From Lachnospiraceae bacterium (GTDB lineage: Bacteria > Bacillota > Clostridia > Lachnospirales > Lachnospiraceae), in contig JAGAPO010000004.1 in the NCBI GenBank assembly GCA_017623215.1, positions 1 to 64,000 on the forward strand: 64,000 nt of DNA, written 5' to 3'. The position numbers and the translations under genes were made by a program. Positions 15,058 to 23,904 of this stretch are shown one piece after another. The notes below the pieces were generated by a model. It was not told the DNA's origin and made no database searches. It saw nothing but the letters and a program-made list of their open reading frames with translations. Each line of letters opens with the position of its first letter. Position 1 is the first letter of the stretch.

Positions 15058-17865
15058 ATGGATTATGTTATGAGATATCGGACTCCGGCGGAGGATTCGG
15101 AGTTTGGATGGGAGCATCAGTCGCTGCCGATAGGCTGCGGATATTTTGGGGCGAATGTATTTGGAATGGTAGAGCGGGAGCGCATTCAGATTACGGAGAA
15201 TTCGCTGGAGAATTCCGGGGCGCTTGGAGGCCTGAATAATTTTGCAGAGCTGTATCTGCACTTTCCGCATTCGTTCGAAGAAGCACAGGAGTATGAAAGA
15301 GGACTCCGGCTGAATAATGGAGTGGCCTGGTGTCGGTATACATATGATGGAATCACATATGAGAGAGAATATTTTGCTTCGTATCCGGATCGGGCGCTTG
15401 TGGTCCGGATTGGCGCTTCCAGACCGGGCTCGGTGTCGTTCCGGCTGGAGGGGGTGATTCCGTTCGTAAAGGATTACGCCAAGGAGCCGGGAGACGGAGG
15501 CGGAAAGTCCGGACAGGTGGAGGCATCCGGGTATACGCTGACGATGAAGGGCGTAATGCATTATTATGAAATCCTGTTTGAGGGACAGGCAAGGGTGTTC
15601 GCGCAGGGCGGTACGGTTCGGGCGGACGGAGGCTGTATCGTGGTTGACGGTGCGGACTGGGCGTATCTGGTGTATTCGCCGGCGACGAATTATGTGCTGT
15701 GCCCGGAGGTGTTTCTGGAGGAGGATCCGAAGAAGAAGTTAAAGCCTGTGAATCCGCATGAGGAGCTGACGATGCGGCTGGATAGGGTATGTGAGAAGAG
15801 CTATGAGGAATTGAAGGCCGCGCATGAAGCGGATTTTACGGAGCTGTTCGGACGTGTGGAGCTTCTGCTTGAGGATGAGACTGCGGCTGACAGCGGAGTC
15901 CGCACGACTGCAGGGGGCGGAAGCATGCAGGACGGCGTTTGGATCCCGTCGGAGCCGACGGATGTGCTCCTCGCTGACTATCAGAAGGGCGCGAAGATTC
16001 CGTATCTGGAGATGGTGTATTACCAGTACGGGCGATATTTGCTGATATCCAGCTCGCGGCCCGGAACACTTCCGGCAAATCTGCAGGGCGTCTGGAACTG
16101 CCACGACCAGTCGCCGTGGGGCAGCGGCTACTGGCATAATATAAATGTGCAGATGAATTACTGGCCGGCATTCTCGGCGAATCTTGCAGAGACATTTCAG
16201 GCGTACGCGGAGTTCAATAAGGCATTCCGTCCTAAGACCGAGCAGATGGCGACGGAGTATATCAGAGCGCACAATCCGGAGAAGGCATCGGAGCTTCCGG
16301 GAGAGTGCGGCTGGACGATTGGAACGGCAAGCTACGCGTACTATGTAACGGCGCCGGGCGGGCATTCCGGCCCCGGAACAGGCGGCCTTACGACAAAGCT
16401 GTTCTGGGATTATTATGATTTTACAAGGGATGAGGATGTGCTGAAGGAGGTAACCTGGCCGGTACTTTCCGGCATGTCCAGATTCCTGACAAAGACGGTG
16501 AAGAAATATGACGGCGATTATCTGACGCTGGATTCGGCGTCACCGGAGCAGATGCTGAACCGGAAATGGGTTCCGAGGGGACAGTATTACACCACGATTG
16601 GCTGCGCGTTCGACCAGCAGATGATCTGGGAGAACGGAAAAGATATGCTTCGTGCCGCTGAGCTTCTTGGGATGGAACAGGCGGATCCGGATGAGGCAGC
16701 AACGATGGATTGGAAGGATTCGGAGCAGGAAGATATCTGTGCGGTGCAGAGAAGGCAGCAGGATCATTATAAGCCGGTTGAGATCGGCTGGTCCGGCCAG
16801 GTAAAGGAGTATTCGGAGGAACGCTTCTACGGGGAAATCGGACAGTATAATCATCGCCATATTTCCCAGCTGGTAGGCCTGTTCCCGGGCAGCTGTATCA
16901 GCAATAATACCCCGGCCTGGATGGATGCTGCGAAGCTGACGCTGACCATGCGGGGAGATGAATCGACCGGATGGGCGTTAGCGCACCGAATCTGCGCGTG
17001 GGCAAGAACCGGTGACGGAGAACACGCATACAGCCTGGTTCGTAACCTGCTCGGAATGAGAACGATGGATAATCTCTGGGATTTCCACCCGCCGTTCCAG
17101 ATTGACGGGAATTTCGGCGGAACCGCCGGTATTACGGAGATGCTTCTGCAGAGCCATGAGGGCTATGTCTCAATTCTTCCGGCGCTTCCTGCTCAGTGGA
17201 AGAGCGGAAGCTGCTCCGGGCTGGTAGCGCGCGGTAATTTCGAGGTGTCAATAAGCTGGAAGGACGGATGCGCGAAGACGATCACGGTACTGGCTCGTTC
17301 CGGCGGAGTGCTTGAACTTTCCTGCCCGGGAATTACGGCGGCGGCAATCGAGCACAGAAATGCGGAAGGAAGAATCGAGCGCGCGGCTGTGGAGATTGTT
17401 CCGGTTACTGGATGCTCGGTAGAGCGTGTGCGTATGCTGACGGCAAAGGGGGATCGGATTATAATTACCAATATCCCGAGGCTGGAGCGGGCAGAGAAGC
17501 CGGAGCGTTTCTCTGTACGGATTTTGGACAAGGTGCAGGATGGAAAGAGACGGTTCCTTGGCGTCTGGCTGGACTGGAAGTCGGTGAAGGCTGTTGTGGG
17601 CGGACCGAATGTGTCCTATCGGGTCTGGAGAGCGATCGACCAGGATTCCGACTATGAGCTGCTTGCAGAGGTTACGGCAAAGAATAAGAATCGCCTCGAA
17701 TATCTGGATCCGATCAATGTCGAAGATTATGATCATATTACTTATAAGCTGACGGCTGTTATGTCCGGCAGGCGCGAAAGCGAGGGCTGCCTTGCGGTTG
17801 TGAACCATGCATCGGAGCTGGAACGTGACCGGTATGAGAGAAATATACGGGTAACAGAGCAGTAA
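15058..17865 (+). CDS. GH95 alpha-L-fucosidase (or related GH95 enzyme)
   Basis: A 935-residue intracellular (no signal peptide) enzyme of glycoside hydrolase family 95. GH95 enzymes remove alpha-1,2-linked L-fucose (some L-galactose) by inversion. The N-terminal beta-domain has LPIGCGYFGANVFG and the ITENSLENSG segment typical of the family; the (alpha/alpha)6 barrel has NINVQMNYWPA (~361, the family's catalytic-assisting asparagines), SPEQ with the likely acid Glu (~497), and PFQIDGNFGGTAGITEML with the base Asp (~682). Past residue ~740 an additional ~190-residue part includes a fibronectin-III-like stretch (YRVWRAIDQDSDYELLAEV), longer than typical. GGGAGG six bases before ATG 15058 sets the start; upstream in-frame ATGs have no site. 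Confidence 0.88.
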   Translation: MDYVMRYRTPAEDSEFGWEHQSLPIGCGYFGANVFGMVERERIQITENSLENSGALGGLNNFAELYLHFPHSFEEAQEYERGLRLNNGVAWCRYTYDGITYEREYFASYPDRALVVRIGASRPGSVSFRLEGVIPFVKDYAKEPGDGGGKSGQVEASGYTLTMKGVMHYYEILFEGQARVFAQGGTVRADGGCIVVDGADWAYLVYSPATNYVLCPEVFLEEDPKKKLKPVNPHEELTMRLDRVCEKSYEELKAAHEADFTELFGRVELLLEDETAADSGVRTTAGGGSMQDGVWIPSEPTDVLLADYQKGAKIPYLEMVYYQYGRYLLISSSRPGTLPANLQGVWNCHDQSPWGSGYWHNINVQMNYWPAFSANLAETFQAYAEFNKAFRPKTEQMATEYIRAHNPEKASELPGECGWTIGTASYAYYVTAPGGHSGPGTGGLTTKLFWDYYDFTRDEDVLKEVTWPVLSGMSRFLTKTVKKYDGDYLTLDSASPEQMLNRKWVPRGQYYTTIGCAFDQQMIWENGKDMLRAAELLGMEQADPDEAATMDWKDSEQEDICAVQRRQQDHYKPVEIGWSGQVKEYSEERFYGEIGQYNHRHISQLVGLFPGSCISNNTPAWMDAAKLTLTMRGDESTGWALAHRICAWARTGDGEHAYSLVRNLLGMRTMDNLWDFHPPFQIDGNFGGTAGITEMLLQSHEGYVSILPALPAQWKSGSCSGLVARGNFEVSISWKDGCAKTITVLARSGGVLELSCPGITAAAIEHRNAEGRIERAAVEIVPVTGCSVERVRMLTAKGDRIIITNIPRLERAEKPERFSVRILDKVQDGKRRFLGVWLDWKSVKAVVGGPNVSYRVWRAIDQDSDYELLAEVTAKNKNRLEYLDPINVEDYDHITYKLTAVMSGRRESEGCLAVVNHASELERDRYERNIRVTEQ

Positions 17866-17900
17866 AGAAGGTTAGCAGGATTGCAGCGTGTGAGCAGGAA

Positions 17901-17929
17901 GAGCTTCCCAAAAGTCGGGAGCTCTTTTT
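17901..17929 (+). terminator. Terminator of the GH95 gene
   Basis: GAGCTTCCC and GGGAGCTC pair around a short loop and run into TTTTTG. Confidence 0.8.
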
Positions 17930-18139
17930 GCATGGAAGAAAGTTATGCCATGCCAAAAGGAATATCGGATGAATTCAGGAGAAATATGCCGGAAAGAAGA
18001 GGATTCACTCTTTATACGGAACTGCTCTTATGATATGATGAAGGTATGTGGGGAAAAGACAGTTTGAAAGTGAAATAGCAAGAATAAGCGTAGATGTGAA
18101 AGCAAATACTGCAAAGATATCCGTTGGAGGTAACAGAAT

Positions 18140-18796
18140 ATGAAAAAAGTGGTTGTGATTCACACAACGCCGGTAACAATCCCGCTTCTGAAGAAACTGA
18201 TTCGGCAGGAAGTCGGGGAATGCGAGGTCGTGAATCTTTTAGATGACAGCATGCTGCCCGAGATAAACGAGGCGGGAAGGGTGACGGAGGGCGTCAGGTA
18301 TCGCCTGTACAGCCTGCTTGCACTGGCGGGGACGCTCAAGCCGGACGCAGTTCTGTGCGCGTGCTCTTCAATTGGCGGATTGATTGATGACGGACGCAGC
18401 CTGTTATCGGTTCCGGTGCTTCGTATTGATGAGCCGATGGCAGCGGCAGCGGTGAAGGCAGGAAGGAAGATTGGAGTTGCGGCAACGCTGCAGTCTACAA
18501 TCGAGCCGACCTGTGCGCTGATAGAACGTAAGGCGAAAGAGGCAGGAGCGGATAGTATGATGACGAGCGCAGTGATTGAGGGAGCGGGCGCGCTGCTTGC
18601 GGCGGGTGACGGAGCCGGATATGACGCGCTGGTATCTGCGGAGCTGAGAACGCTTGCCGCTAAGAATGACGTGGTGGTGCTGGCGCAGGCTTCCATGGCA
18701 AGAGCTATTGCGGGGATGGAGGAAACGGAGAGAAAGAAATTTCTGACCAGCCCGGTGAGCGGGGTGAAAGCACTGGCTGAGGTGCTGAAGCGGTGA
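18140..18796 (+). CDS. Asp/Glu/hydantoin racemase-superfamily protein
   Basis: A 218-residue protein with the two-domain Rossmann-like fold of aspartate/glutamate racemases. The first catalytic-cysteine segment is present as LCACSSIGG near residue 75. The equivalent of the second cysteine, usually in a (L/I)(A/G)C motif, is here VLAQASMAR (~190), without Cys. Relatives with a single Cys include arylmalonate decarboxylase and maleate isomerase-type enzymes, so amino acid racemisation should not be assumed. It precedes the SIS and ROK genes in the same orientation (81 bases to the next), suggesting a shared operon. Confidence 0.8.
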   Translation: MKKVVVIHTTPVTIPLLKKLIRQEVGECEVVNLLDDSMLPEINEAGRVTEGVRYRLYSLLALAGTLKPDAVLCACSSIGGLIDDGRSLLSVPVLRIDEPMAAAAVKAGRKIGVAATLQSTIEPTCALIERKAKEAGADSMMTSAVIEGAGALLAAGDGAGYDALVSAELRTLAAKNDVVVLAQASMARAIAGMEETERKKFLTSPVSGVKALAEVLKR

Positions 18797-18877
18797 CGCC
18801 GATTCGGGGCAGAAAACAATCAGAGAAGAAAAAAGAAGACCGGAAAAGAAGACTGCAAAAGCAGAGAAGGGGGAACC

Positions 18878-19522
18878 ATGGACGAATTAACAAAATTGAT
18901 CACAAAGTATCCCACGCTTGCGGTATGCAGAGCAGATATTGAGAAAGCATACGAGGCAATCAGGGCTTCATATGAGAAGGGCGGTAAGCTCTTAGCCTGC
19001 GGAAATGGCGGAAGCGGAGCGGATTCGGAGCATATTGTGGGCGAACTGATGAAGGAATTCATCATAAAGCGTCCTGTATCCAGGAAATTAAAGGAAGCGC
19101 TCGCGGCGTTCGGCGAAGAGGGCAAGATGCTGGGAGAGCATTTGCAGGGGGCGCTTCCGGCGATTACGCTGACCAGCAATATCTCTCTTTCGACTGCGTA
19201 TTCCAATGATGCGAAGCCGGAGCTGGTATTTGCGCAGCAGGTGATGGGCTATGGGAATCCGGGGGATGTGCTGCTTGGAATCAGTACCTCAGGGAATTCC
19301 AAGAATGTAATCTATGCGGTTGAGACCGCGAAGGCGAAGGGATTGGTGACGATTGGACTGACCGGTGAGACGGGCGGACGGTTAAAGGAGCTGTGTGATA
19401 TCTGCATCTGCGCGCCGTCGAAGGTGACATATGAGATTCAGGAGTATCACCTGCCGATTTACCATGCGCTGTGTATTATGATTGAGGAGGTGTTCTTCGG
19501 TGGCGTATGTAGCGGGAATTGA
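18878..19522 (+). CDS. SIS-domain sugar isomerase (GmhA-like)
   Basis: A 214-residue sugar-isomerase-domain protein resembling sedoheptulose 7-phosphate isomerase GmhA. The phosphosugar-binding loop is CGNGGSGADSEHIVGELMKEF near residue 43, TLTSNISLSTAYSND follows (~98, as in GmhA), and the second loop GISTSGNSKNVIYAV is near 135. The C-terminal QEYHLPIYHALCIMIEE matches the GmhA zinc/active-site helix (His in EYHLPIYHALC). The 23-bp overlap with the ROK kinase gene, which starts inside its 3' end, indicates translational coupling. Together they could act on a heptose or amino-sugar phosphate; no other LPS-type heptose genes are present. Confidence 0.88.
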   Translation: MDELTKLITKYPTLAVCRADIEKAYEAIRASYEKGGKLLACGNGGSGADSEHIVGELMKEFIIKRPVSRKLKEALAAFGEEGKMLGEHLQGALPAITLTSNISLSTAYSNDAKPELVFAQQVMGYGNPGDVLLGISTSGNSKNVIYAVETAKAKGLVTIGLTGETGGRLKELCDICICAPSKVTYEIQEYHLPIYHALCIMIEEVFFGGVCSGN

Positions 19523-20477
19523 TATCGGCGGTACCAAATGCGCCGTGACGATCGGAAGTGTGTCGGAAGAGGGCGTAGCGGTAGCGGATAAGATTCGAAT
19601 GGAGACTCCGGCGACGCCGCAGGAAGCGGTTCCGGCGCTTGTCGAGGCGCTGAAGGAGTTAACGAAGCGCCACCCGGATAAGCCGATCGCCGCGGTTGGC
19701 GTAAGCTGCGGCGGTCCGCTGGATTCGAAGAAGGGCCTGATTTTATCGCCGCCGAATCTGAAGAGCTGGGACCGCATTGATATCTGCACTCCATTTGAGC
19801 AGGAATTCGGCGTGCCCTGCGCGCTGCAGAATGACGCGAACGCGTGCGGTCTTGCCGAGTGGCTTTGGGGCGCGGGCAAGGGAACCGAAAATATGATATT
19901 TTTGACATTTGGGACCGGTATGGGCGCGGGACTGATTCTGAACGGCCGTCTGTACGCAGGAACCAATGATATGGCCGGTGAGGCTGGACATATGAGGCTT
20001 GAGGCCGACGGCCCTGAGGGGTATTACAAGAAGGGATCATTCGAGGGCTTCTGCTCCGGCGGCGGAATCGCAAGACTTGCCAAGATTATGCTCGGGGAAT
20101 ATCTTGCGGAAAATAAGACCACAAAGGTACTAAAGCTTCAGCCCGATCCCTCCAAAATCACGGCAAGGGATTTAGGAATTGCGGCAAATGAGGGAGACGA
20201 ATTCGCGCGGAAGGTATATGAGACGGTCGGTGAGAAGCTGGGAAAGGGGCTTGCGGTGCTGATTGATATTCTGAATCCGGAAAAGATTGTAATCGGAAGC
20301 ATCTTCTTACGACAGGAGCAGCTGCTCAGACCCGCGATGGAGAAAGCGATTCGGCGCGAGGCGTTAAGCGATGCGGCTCAGGTCTGCGAGATTGTGCCGG
20401 CGGGGCTGAAGGAAGAGATCGGAGATTACGCGGCGCTGTCGGTTGGGTATCATCATCTGTTAAGAAGTGTCGAATAG
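19500..20477 (+). CDS. ROK family sugar kinase without the usual zinc motif
   Basis: A 325-residue ROK protein of the ASKHA sugar-kinase fold, with the ATP-phosphate loop GIDIGGTKCAVTIG at the start, NDANACGLAEWLWGAGKG (~105; catalytic Asp) and TFGTGMGAGLILNGRLYAG (~140). The ROK signature zinc site, GH..(9-11)..CxCGxxGCxE, is replaced: GHM is followed by EADGPEGYYKKGSFEGFCSGGG with only one Cys. Start is GTG 19500, because GAGGAGG lies at 19484-19490, inside the end of the SIS gene. Likely a sugar kinase paired with the SIS isomerase; substrate unknown. No helix-turn-helix, so not a ROK repressor. Confidence 0.88.
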   Translation: MAYVAGIDIGGTKCAVTIGSVSEEGVAVADKIRMETPATPQEAVPALVEALKELTKRHPDKPIAAVGVSCGGPLDSKKGLILSPPNLKSWDRIDICTPFEQEFGVPCALQNDANACGLAEWLWGAGKGTENMIFLTFGTGMGAGLILNGRLYAGTNDMAGEAGHMRLEADGPEGYYKKGSFEGFCSGGGIARLAKIMLGEYLAENKTTKVLKLQPDPSKITARDLGIAANEGDEFARKVYETVGEKLGKGLAVLIDILNPEKIVIGSIFLRQEQLLRPAMEKAIRREALSDAAQVCEIVPAGLKEEIGDYAALSVGYHHLLRSVE

Positions 20478-20559
20478 TATCAAATACTGTCGATGGTGCA
20501 TAAGATAACAGGAGGAGAATTCGAGAATCTTGATACGCTCCTCAGAAGGAGGTAATACA

Positions 20560-21942
20560 ATGGGTATTACAAATTCCAACAAAGTTATCAGCACCGATCA
20601 GATTGACTGCAGCGGAACCCTGCGCGTCACCCTTGCCCTGACGGCAGCACCGGAGATCGGGACCAATCCGACTGATATCGTACTGGTTCTGGATCGATCC
20701 GGCAGCATGACCGGAACGCCCTTGGCAAATATGAAGACCGGAGCCAAGACCTTTATCGACATTATTGAAAATGCCACGGACGGAGCGGCGGACGGTCAAA
20801 TCGGGGCCGGAAGCCATATCGGAATCGTCAGCTTTGCGGACACGGCGACTGCCGATACGCAGCTGATTACTTCGGTTGATACACTTAAAGAGGCTGTGGA
20901 TGCATTGACGGCGGGCGGAAGAACCAACCATGCGGATGCATTTACAAAGGCGGTGGAGCTCTTCAATCCTCTGTCTAATAATGAAAAAGTTATCGTCCTG
21001 TTCACCGACGGAAATACGACGACCGGCCTACCTCCCGCACCGATCGCCGCGGCGGCCAGAGCGCAGGGAATCATTATCTACTGCATCGGCCTGATCGGCT
21101 CCAACGGCGTGGATGTCGACGTGCTCAACGACTGGGCGACCGATCCGGATTCCTCGCATGTAGCGGTCACGCCGGACGAAGCGGATTTGGAGAAGCTGTT
21201 CGCTGAGCTTGCGGCCAATATTTCCAAGCCCGGTGCGACCGACATCGTGATCAACGAGGTAATCGCTTCGGACTTTGTTATCACCAGCGTTCTTTCGCCG
21301 AACAAAGGAACTGCGACCATGCTGAATTCCAATGCTCTGCGCTGGAATATCCCGGAGCTCGGCGTGCTGCAAAGCGAAAGTGCCGTTCTGGAATTCTTCA
21401 TCCGTCACGTCGGGCAGACGTCCGGAACCAAGGCGGTGAACCAGTCCATCACCTATTCCGATAAGGAAGGGAACGTGGTTCATTTCCCGGATCCGACCGT
21501 TACTGTCGAATGTGAGATGATCGTAACTCCAGAGCCCTGCCCGGTTCCGGTTAAGGTGTCTGTAGAGGGCTGTTCGGACGCTGCCGTGGTCGATGTCGGA
21601 GATGTCTACCAGGAATCACTCGGCCGTATTCTGCAGTTGAATGTAACCGTCAAAAATGTCTGCCCCGGCAAGCGGACGGCGCTCGCCGTTATCCTGACCG
21701 AGGTGGATGACAAGAAGGAGGAGCATCCGCGCGGTATGAAGACCATTACCATTCCGGCACATCATCAGTCCTCGTGCCGGGATATCCTGGTCAGATGTAT
21801 CAAATTCGTAGTTCCGGAAGACCTCGACGTTTCCGGCGGAACACCGAACGCACTGTGCAATCAGAGAAACTTTAAGGTTCGAGTAATTGCGCACAGCATT
21901 GATACGGATTTTCATTGCTGCGAGAGTATTGTGACGCTGTAG
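20560..21942 (+). CDS. von Willebrand factor A domain protein with Cys-rich C-terminal region
   Basis: A 460-residue protein. Residues ~40-230 form a vWA domain with the metal-ion-dependent adhesion site DRSGS (~45) and FTDGNTTTG (~150), so it should bind Mg2+ and a partner protein. Residues ~230-325 form a beta-sandwich of the DUF11/isopeptide type, and the C-terminal ~135 residues hold about nine cysteines. There is no signal peptide, membrane anchor or sorting motif, so export would need an unusual route, or it acts inside the cell (for example on the spore surface). AGAAGGAGG precedes ATG 20560. The upstream 82 bases contain a GAGGAG/CTCCTC hairpin (20514-20545 region). Confidence 0.85.
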   Translation: MGITNSNKVISTDQIDCSGTLRVTLALTAAPEIGTNPTDIVLVLDRSGSMTGTPLANMKTGAKTFIDIIENATDGAADGQIGAGSHIGIVSFADTATADTQLITSVDTLKEAVDALTAGGRTNHADAFTKAVELFNPLSNNEKVIVLFTDGNTTTGLPPAPIAAAARAQGIIIYCIGLIGSNGVDVDVLNDWATDPDSSHVAVTPDEADLEKLFAELAANISKPGATDIVINEVIASDFVITSVLSPNKGTATMLNSNALRWNIPELGVLQSESAVLEFFIRHVGQTSGTKAVNQSITYSDKEGNVVHFPDPTVTVECEMIVTPEPCPVPVKVSVEGCSDAAVVDVGDVYQESLGRILQLNVTVKNVCPGKRTALAVILTEVDDKKEEHPRGMKTITIPAHHQSSCRDILVRCIKFVVPEDLDVSGGTPNALCNQRNFKVRVIAHSIDTDFHCCESIVTL

Positions 21943-22004
21943 AGGAAAGAGCGGTTAAGATAAAAGCAGAGGAAGCCTGAGGGAATGGCCTGGAATAGTA
22001 GAGG

Positions 22005-22042
22005 AAGCGGAGGAGGGAAGCGGGAGCTTCCCTCCTCCGCTT
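22005..22042 (+). terminator. Hairpin after the vWA gene
   Basis: A perfect 17-bp stem (22005-22021 with 22026-22042) closes a GGGA tetraloop. The T tract is short (CTTTG), so termination efficiency is uncertain; it lies between convergent genes. Confidence 0.65.
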
Positions 22043-22070
22043 TGAAGGGAGAAATGACAGTATAGGCAGT

Positions 22071-23555
22071 TCACTCCTTCTCGAAGTCGCTATAATAAAG
22101 CTGTCTCGGACTCTTCGGCCGCTCCGGTATACTAAGGTGAATCAAACCGCGGTTTGCTAACGGAGTAATGTACTTCTGAATCGCATAAGAGGAAGAAGCA
22201 AGTCCAAGGTAATCGCAGATTTCCTTTCTGGTACGGGGAGTCTTGCAGAAAAGGAGAAGATTTCGTATGTCAAGATCCGGTTCCTCGAGCCCGGAGGTGG
22301 GAGGCAGGATCGGCTCGGTCGTTTTATCCGCTGGGGCATCCCGATAGAAGCGTACTACAAAGCTTCCTCGTTCATCTGCGAATTCTGGTGCACGCAGATC
22401 GTATGCAGCCATTGCCTTTCGAATTGTTGGAATGCCGGAATAACGATTCTCCGTGATCCCAAGGACTTCCAGGGCGGAAGCGAGAACCGGATTGCGGGTA
22501 TCAGGCTGAACCTTGCCAAGCTGGTCAATCTTCATCCGGCCGTAGATTCCGCCGGGATTCCAGATCTCGAGACGGTCCTCAAAGATACGAATCTGGATCG
22601 GCATTCCCTCCGTGTGCATGCTGTAATCGCGGTGTACCAGTGCATTGACAAGGGCCTCTCTGACAGCAATCAGAGGATAATCGTAACGATCTTCCCGGAG
22701 TCCGGTATCAGGGTGAATAATAGTTTTCAGACGCATGTTCTTCCGAACGAACTGAAGAGCGGATTCCAGCATCTGAGGAATACTGCCTTCTATTCGCTGA
22801 TTATCGGAAAAGCGTTCGCCCTGGGTGCCGAGTTCTCCCATCTCCGTTCCGGGGATAGAGACTGCGGTAATACACAGCTGGGGAAAATATGCCTGCGGGT
22901 ATGGGCTGAATAACATGACCGCATTCAGTGTAATATTTGCGTTTCTGGTAATGCTCATGAGTTCGTATATCTCGGAATCGGATAAATGTGCAAGGTTGGG
23001 TTTCCCTTCCTTCAGCTTGCGGATATAAGCCGCCAATGCCTCCTGATTCAGAGAGGGCAAGGTGGCACGAGGGATCTCGCGAATGTCATCCTGGTATTTT
23101 TTGCGAAATGCCTCATAGCTATAGATTTCATATTCCGTCATGGGCTCGTCACTGTCGCCGCAGCGGCGATAAGAACCTTTTAATCGTCCCTGACCGCGAT
23201 AGCAGCAGGGGCGATCCGCCAAATCAATCCCTGGAATCTCAGCGGCAACAAAACTTCGGCCGTCTTTTTCCAGGACGGTCAGAAGCGGTCTTACGACCGG
23301 TTCCATCTGCAGGCACTGTGCATTGATCTGTTTTTGAAGATCCTGCGGATCATAGACTCCTGTTTCCTGATAGTCGTGTTCTTCGTCAACGCCGAATACG
23401 ATAACGCCGCCGTCATCCTGATTGGAGAAACTGGATAAGGTATCAAATAACCGTTTGGGACAGCCCTTGGAGGCGCATTTCAATTCGAGGGTCTGCGTCT
23501 CACATTTCAGTTCTTGAATTCTTTTCAACGTCTCGGAGAATTCTTCGGTAGTCAT
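22071..23555 (-). CDS. AlbA_2 (Schlafen-type) domain ATP-binding regulator
   Basis: A 494-residue protein with three parts: an AlbA_2/Schlafen-AAA-4-type domain (~1-140, with LELKCASKGCPKRLFDTLSS and QDDGGVIVFGVDEEHDY), a GHKL-type ATPase module (~280-390, with AVREALVNALVHRDYS and LEIWNPGGI) and a C-terminal winged helix (~420-490, RTRKEICDYLGLASS). This is the common architecture of predicted ATP-dependent transcription regulators of unknown targets. I chose ATG 23555 (GGAGG 11 bases before). Directly upstream, starting 37 bases before the ATG, is an array of fourteen phased repeats, which may be its own operator array. Confidence 0.85.
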   Translation of the reverse strand: MTTEEFSETLKRIQELKCETQTLELKCASKGCPKRLFDTLSSFSNQDDGGVIVFGVDEEHDYQETGVYDPQDLQKQINAQCLQMEPVVRPLLTVLEKDGRSFVAAEIPGIDLADRPCCYRGQGRLKGSYRRCGDSDEPMTEYEIYSYEAFRKKYQDDIREIPRATLPSLNQEALAAYIRKLKEGKPNLAHLSDSEIYELMSITRNANITLNAVMLFSPYPQAYFPQLCITAVSIPGTEMGELGTQGERFSDNQRIEGSIPQMLESALQFVRKNMRLKTIIHPDTGLREDRYDYPLIAVREALVNALVHRDYSMHTEGMPIQIRIFEDRLEIWNPGGIYGRMKIDQLGKVQPDTRNPVLASALEVLGITENRYSGIPTIRKAMAAYDLRAPEFADERGSFVVRFYRDAPADKTTEPILPPTSGLEEPDLDIRNLLLFCKTPRTRKEICDYLGLASSSYAIQKYITPLANRGLIHLSIPERPKSPRQLYYSDFEKE

Positions 23556-23591
23556 ATTAAATTTCACCTCCTGCATATTTGATTTTATCAT

Positions 23592-23870
23592 ACAACTAAA
23601 ATTTATGCAAGAGAACTCAAATTATTCTTCGAACAACTCAAATTTTTCTGCCTGGCAACTCAAATTTTTTGCAACAACTCAAATTTTTCTGCCGTACAAC
23701 TCAAATTTTTTGCAACAACCGAAATTTTCTTGCCTGACAACTCAAATTCTCCGCCTGACAACTCAAATTTTAATTTCAGATCGGAAATATTCTTCAAATA
23801 ACTTAAATTTTGAACAACGATCTTAAATCTTTGCCCACAAAACTAAAATACGCCCCAGGAACGGAAATCC
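23592..23870. repeat. Fourteen-copy phased repeat array (AACTCAAATTT, ~20.5-bp period)
   Basis: Copies of a core AACTCAAATTTTT recur at 19-22-bp steps. Using the first A of ACTCAAA-like cores, starts are near 23596, 23615, 23636, 23658, 23677, 23699, 23718, 23740, 23761, 23780, 23801, 23820, 23841 and 23861. Copies 2 to 9 are best conserved; the outer ones diverge (for example CTTAAA, CGGAAA). The step is close to two turns of B-DNA, so all cores and their A/T tracts face the same side of the helix. It fills the whole gap between the AlbA_2 gene and the FAD oxidoreductase gene, and there is no ORF with a ribosome site in it. Confidence 0.9.
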
Positions 23871-23900
23871 ATAATAGAATTCCCAATTCCGGGGCGTAAT
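23850..23900 (-). terminator. Terminator of the FAD oxidoreductase gene
   Basis: On the minus strand TACGCCCC and GGGGCGTA form the base of an interrupted hairpin (also TTCC/GGAA inside), followed by TTTTAGTTTTG. It overlaps the last copy of the repeat array. Confidence 0.65.
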
Positions 23901-23904
23901 CTCT

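Noticed and set aside
23592..23870. CRISPR array
   Set aside because: The repeats are only ~12 bases and the gaps are ~8 bases of low-complexity sequence, far from the 28-37-base repeats and unique spacers of CRISPR; no cas gene is near.
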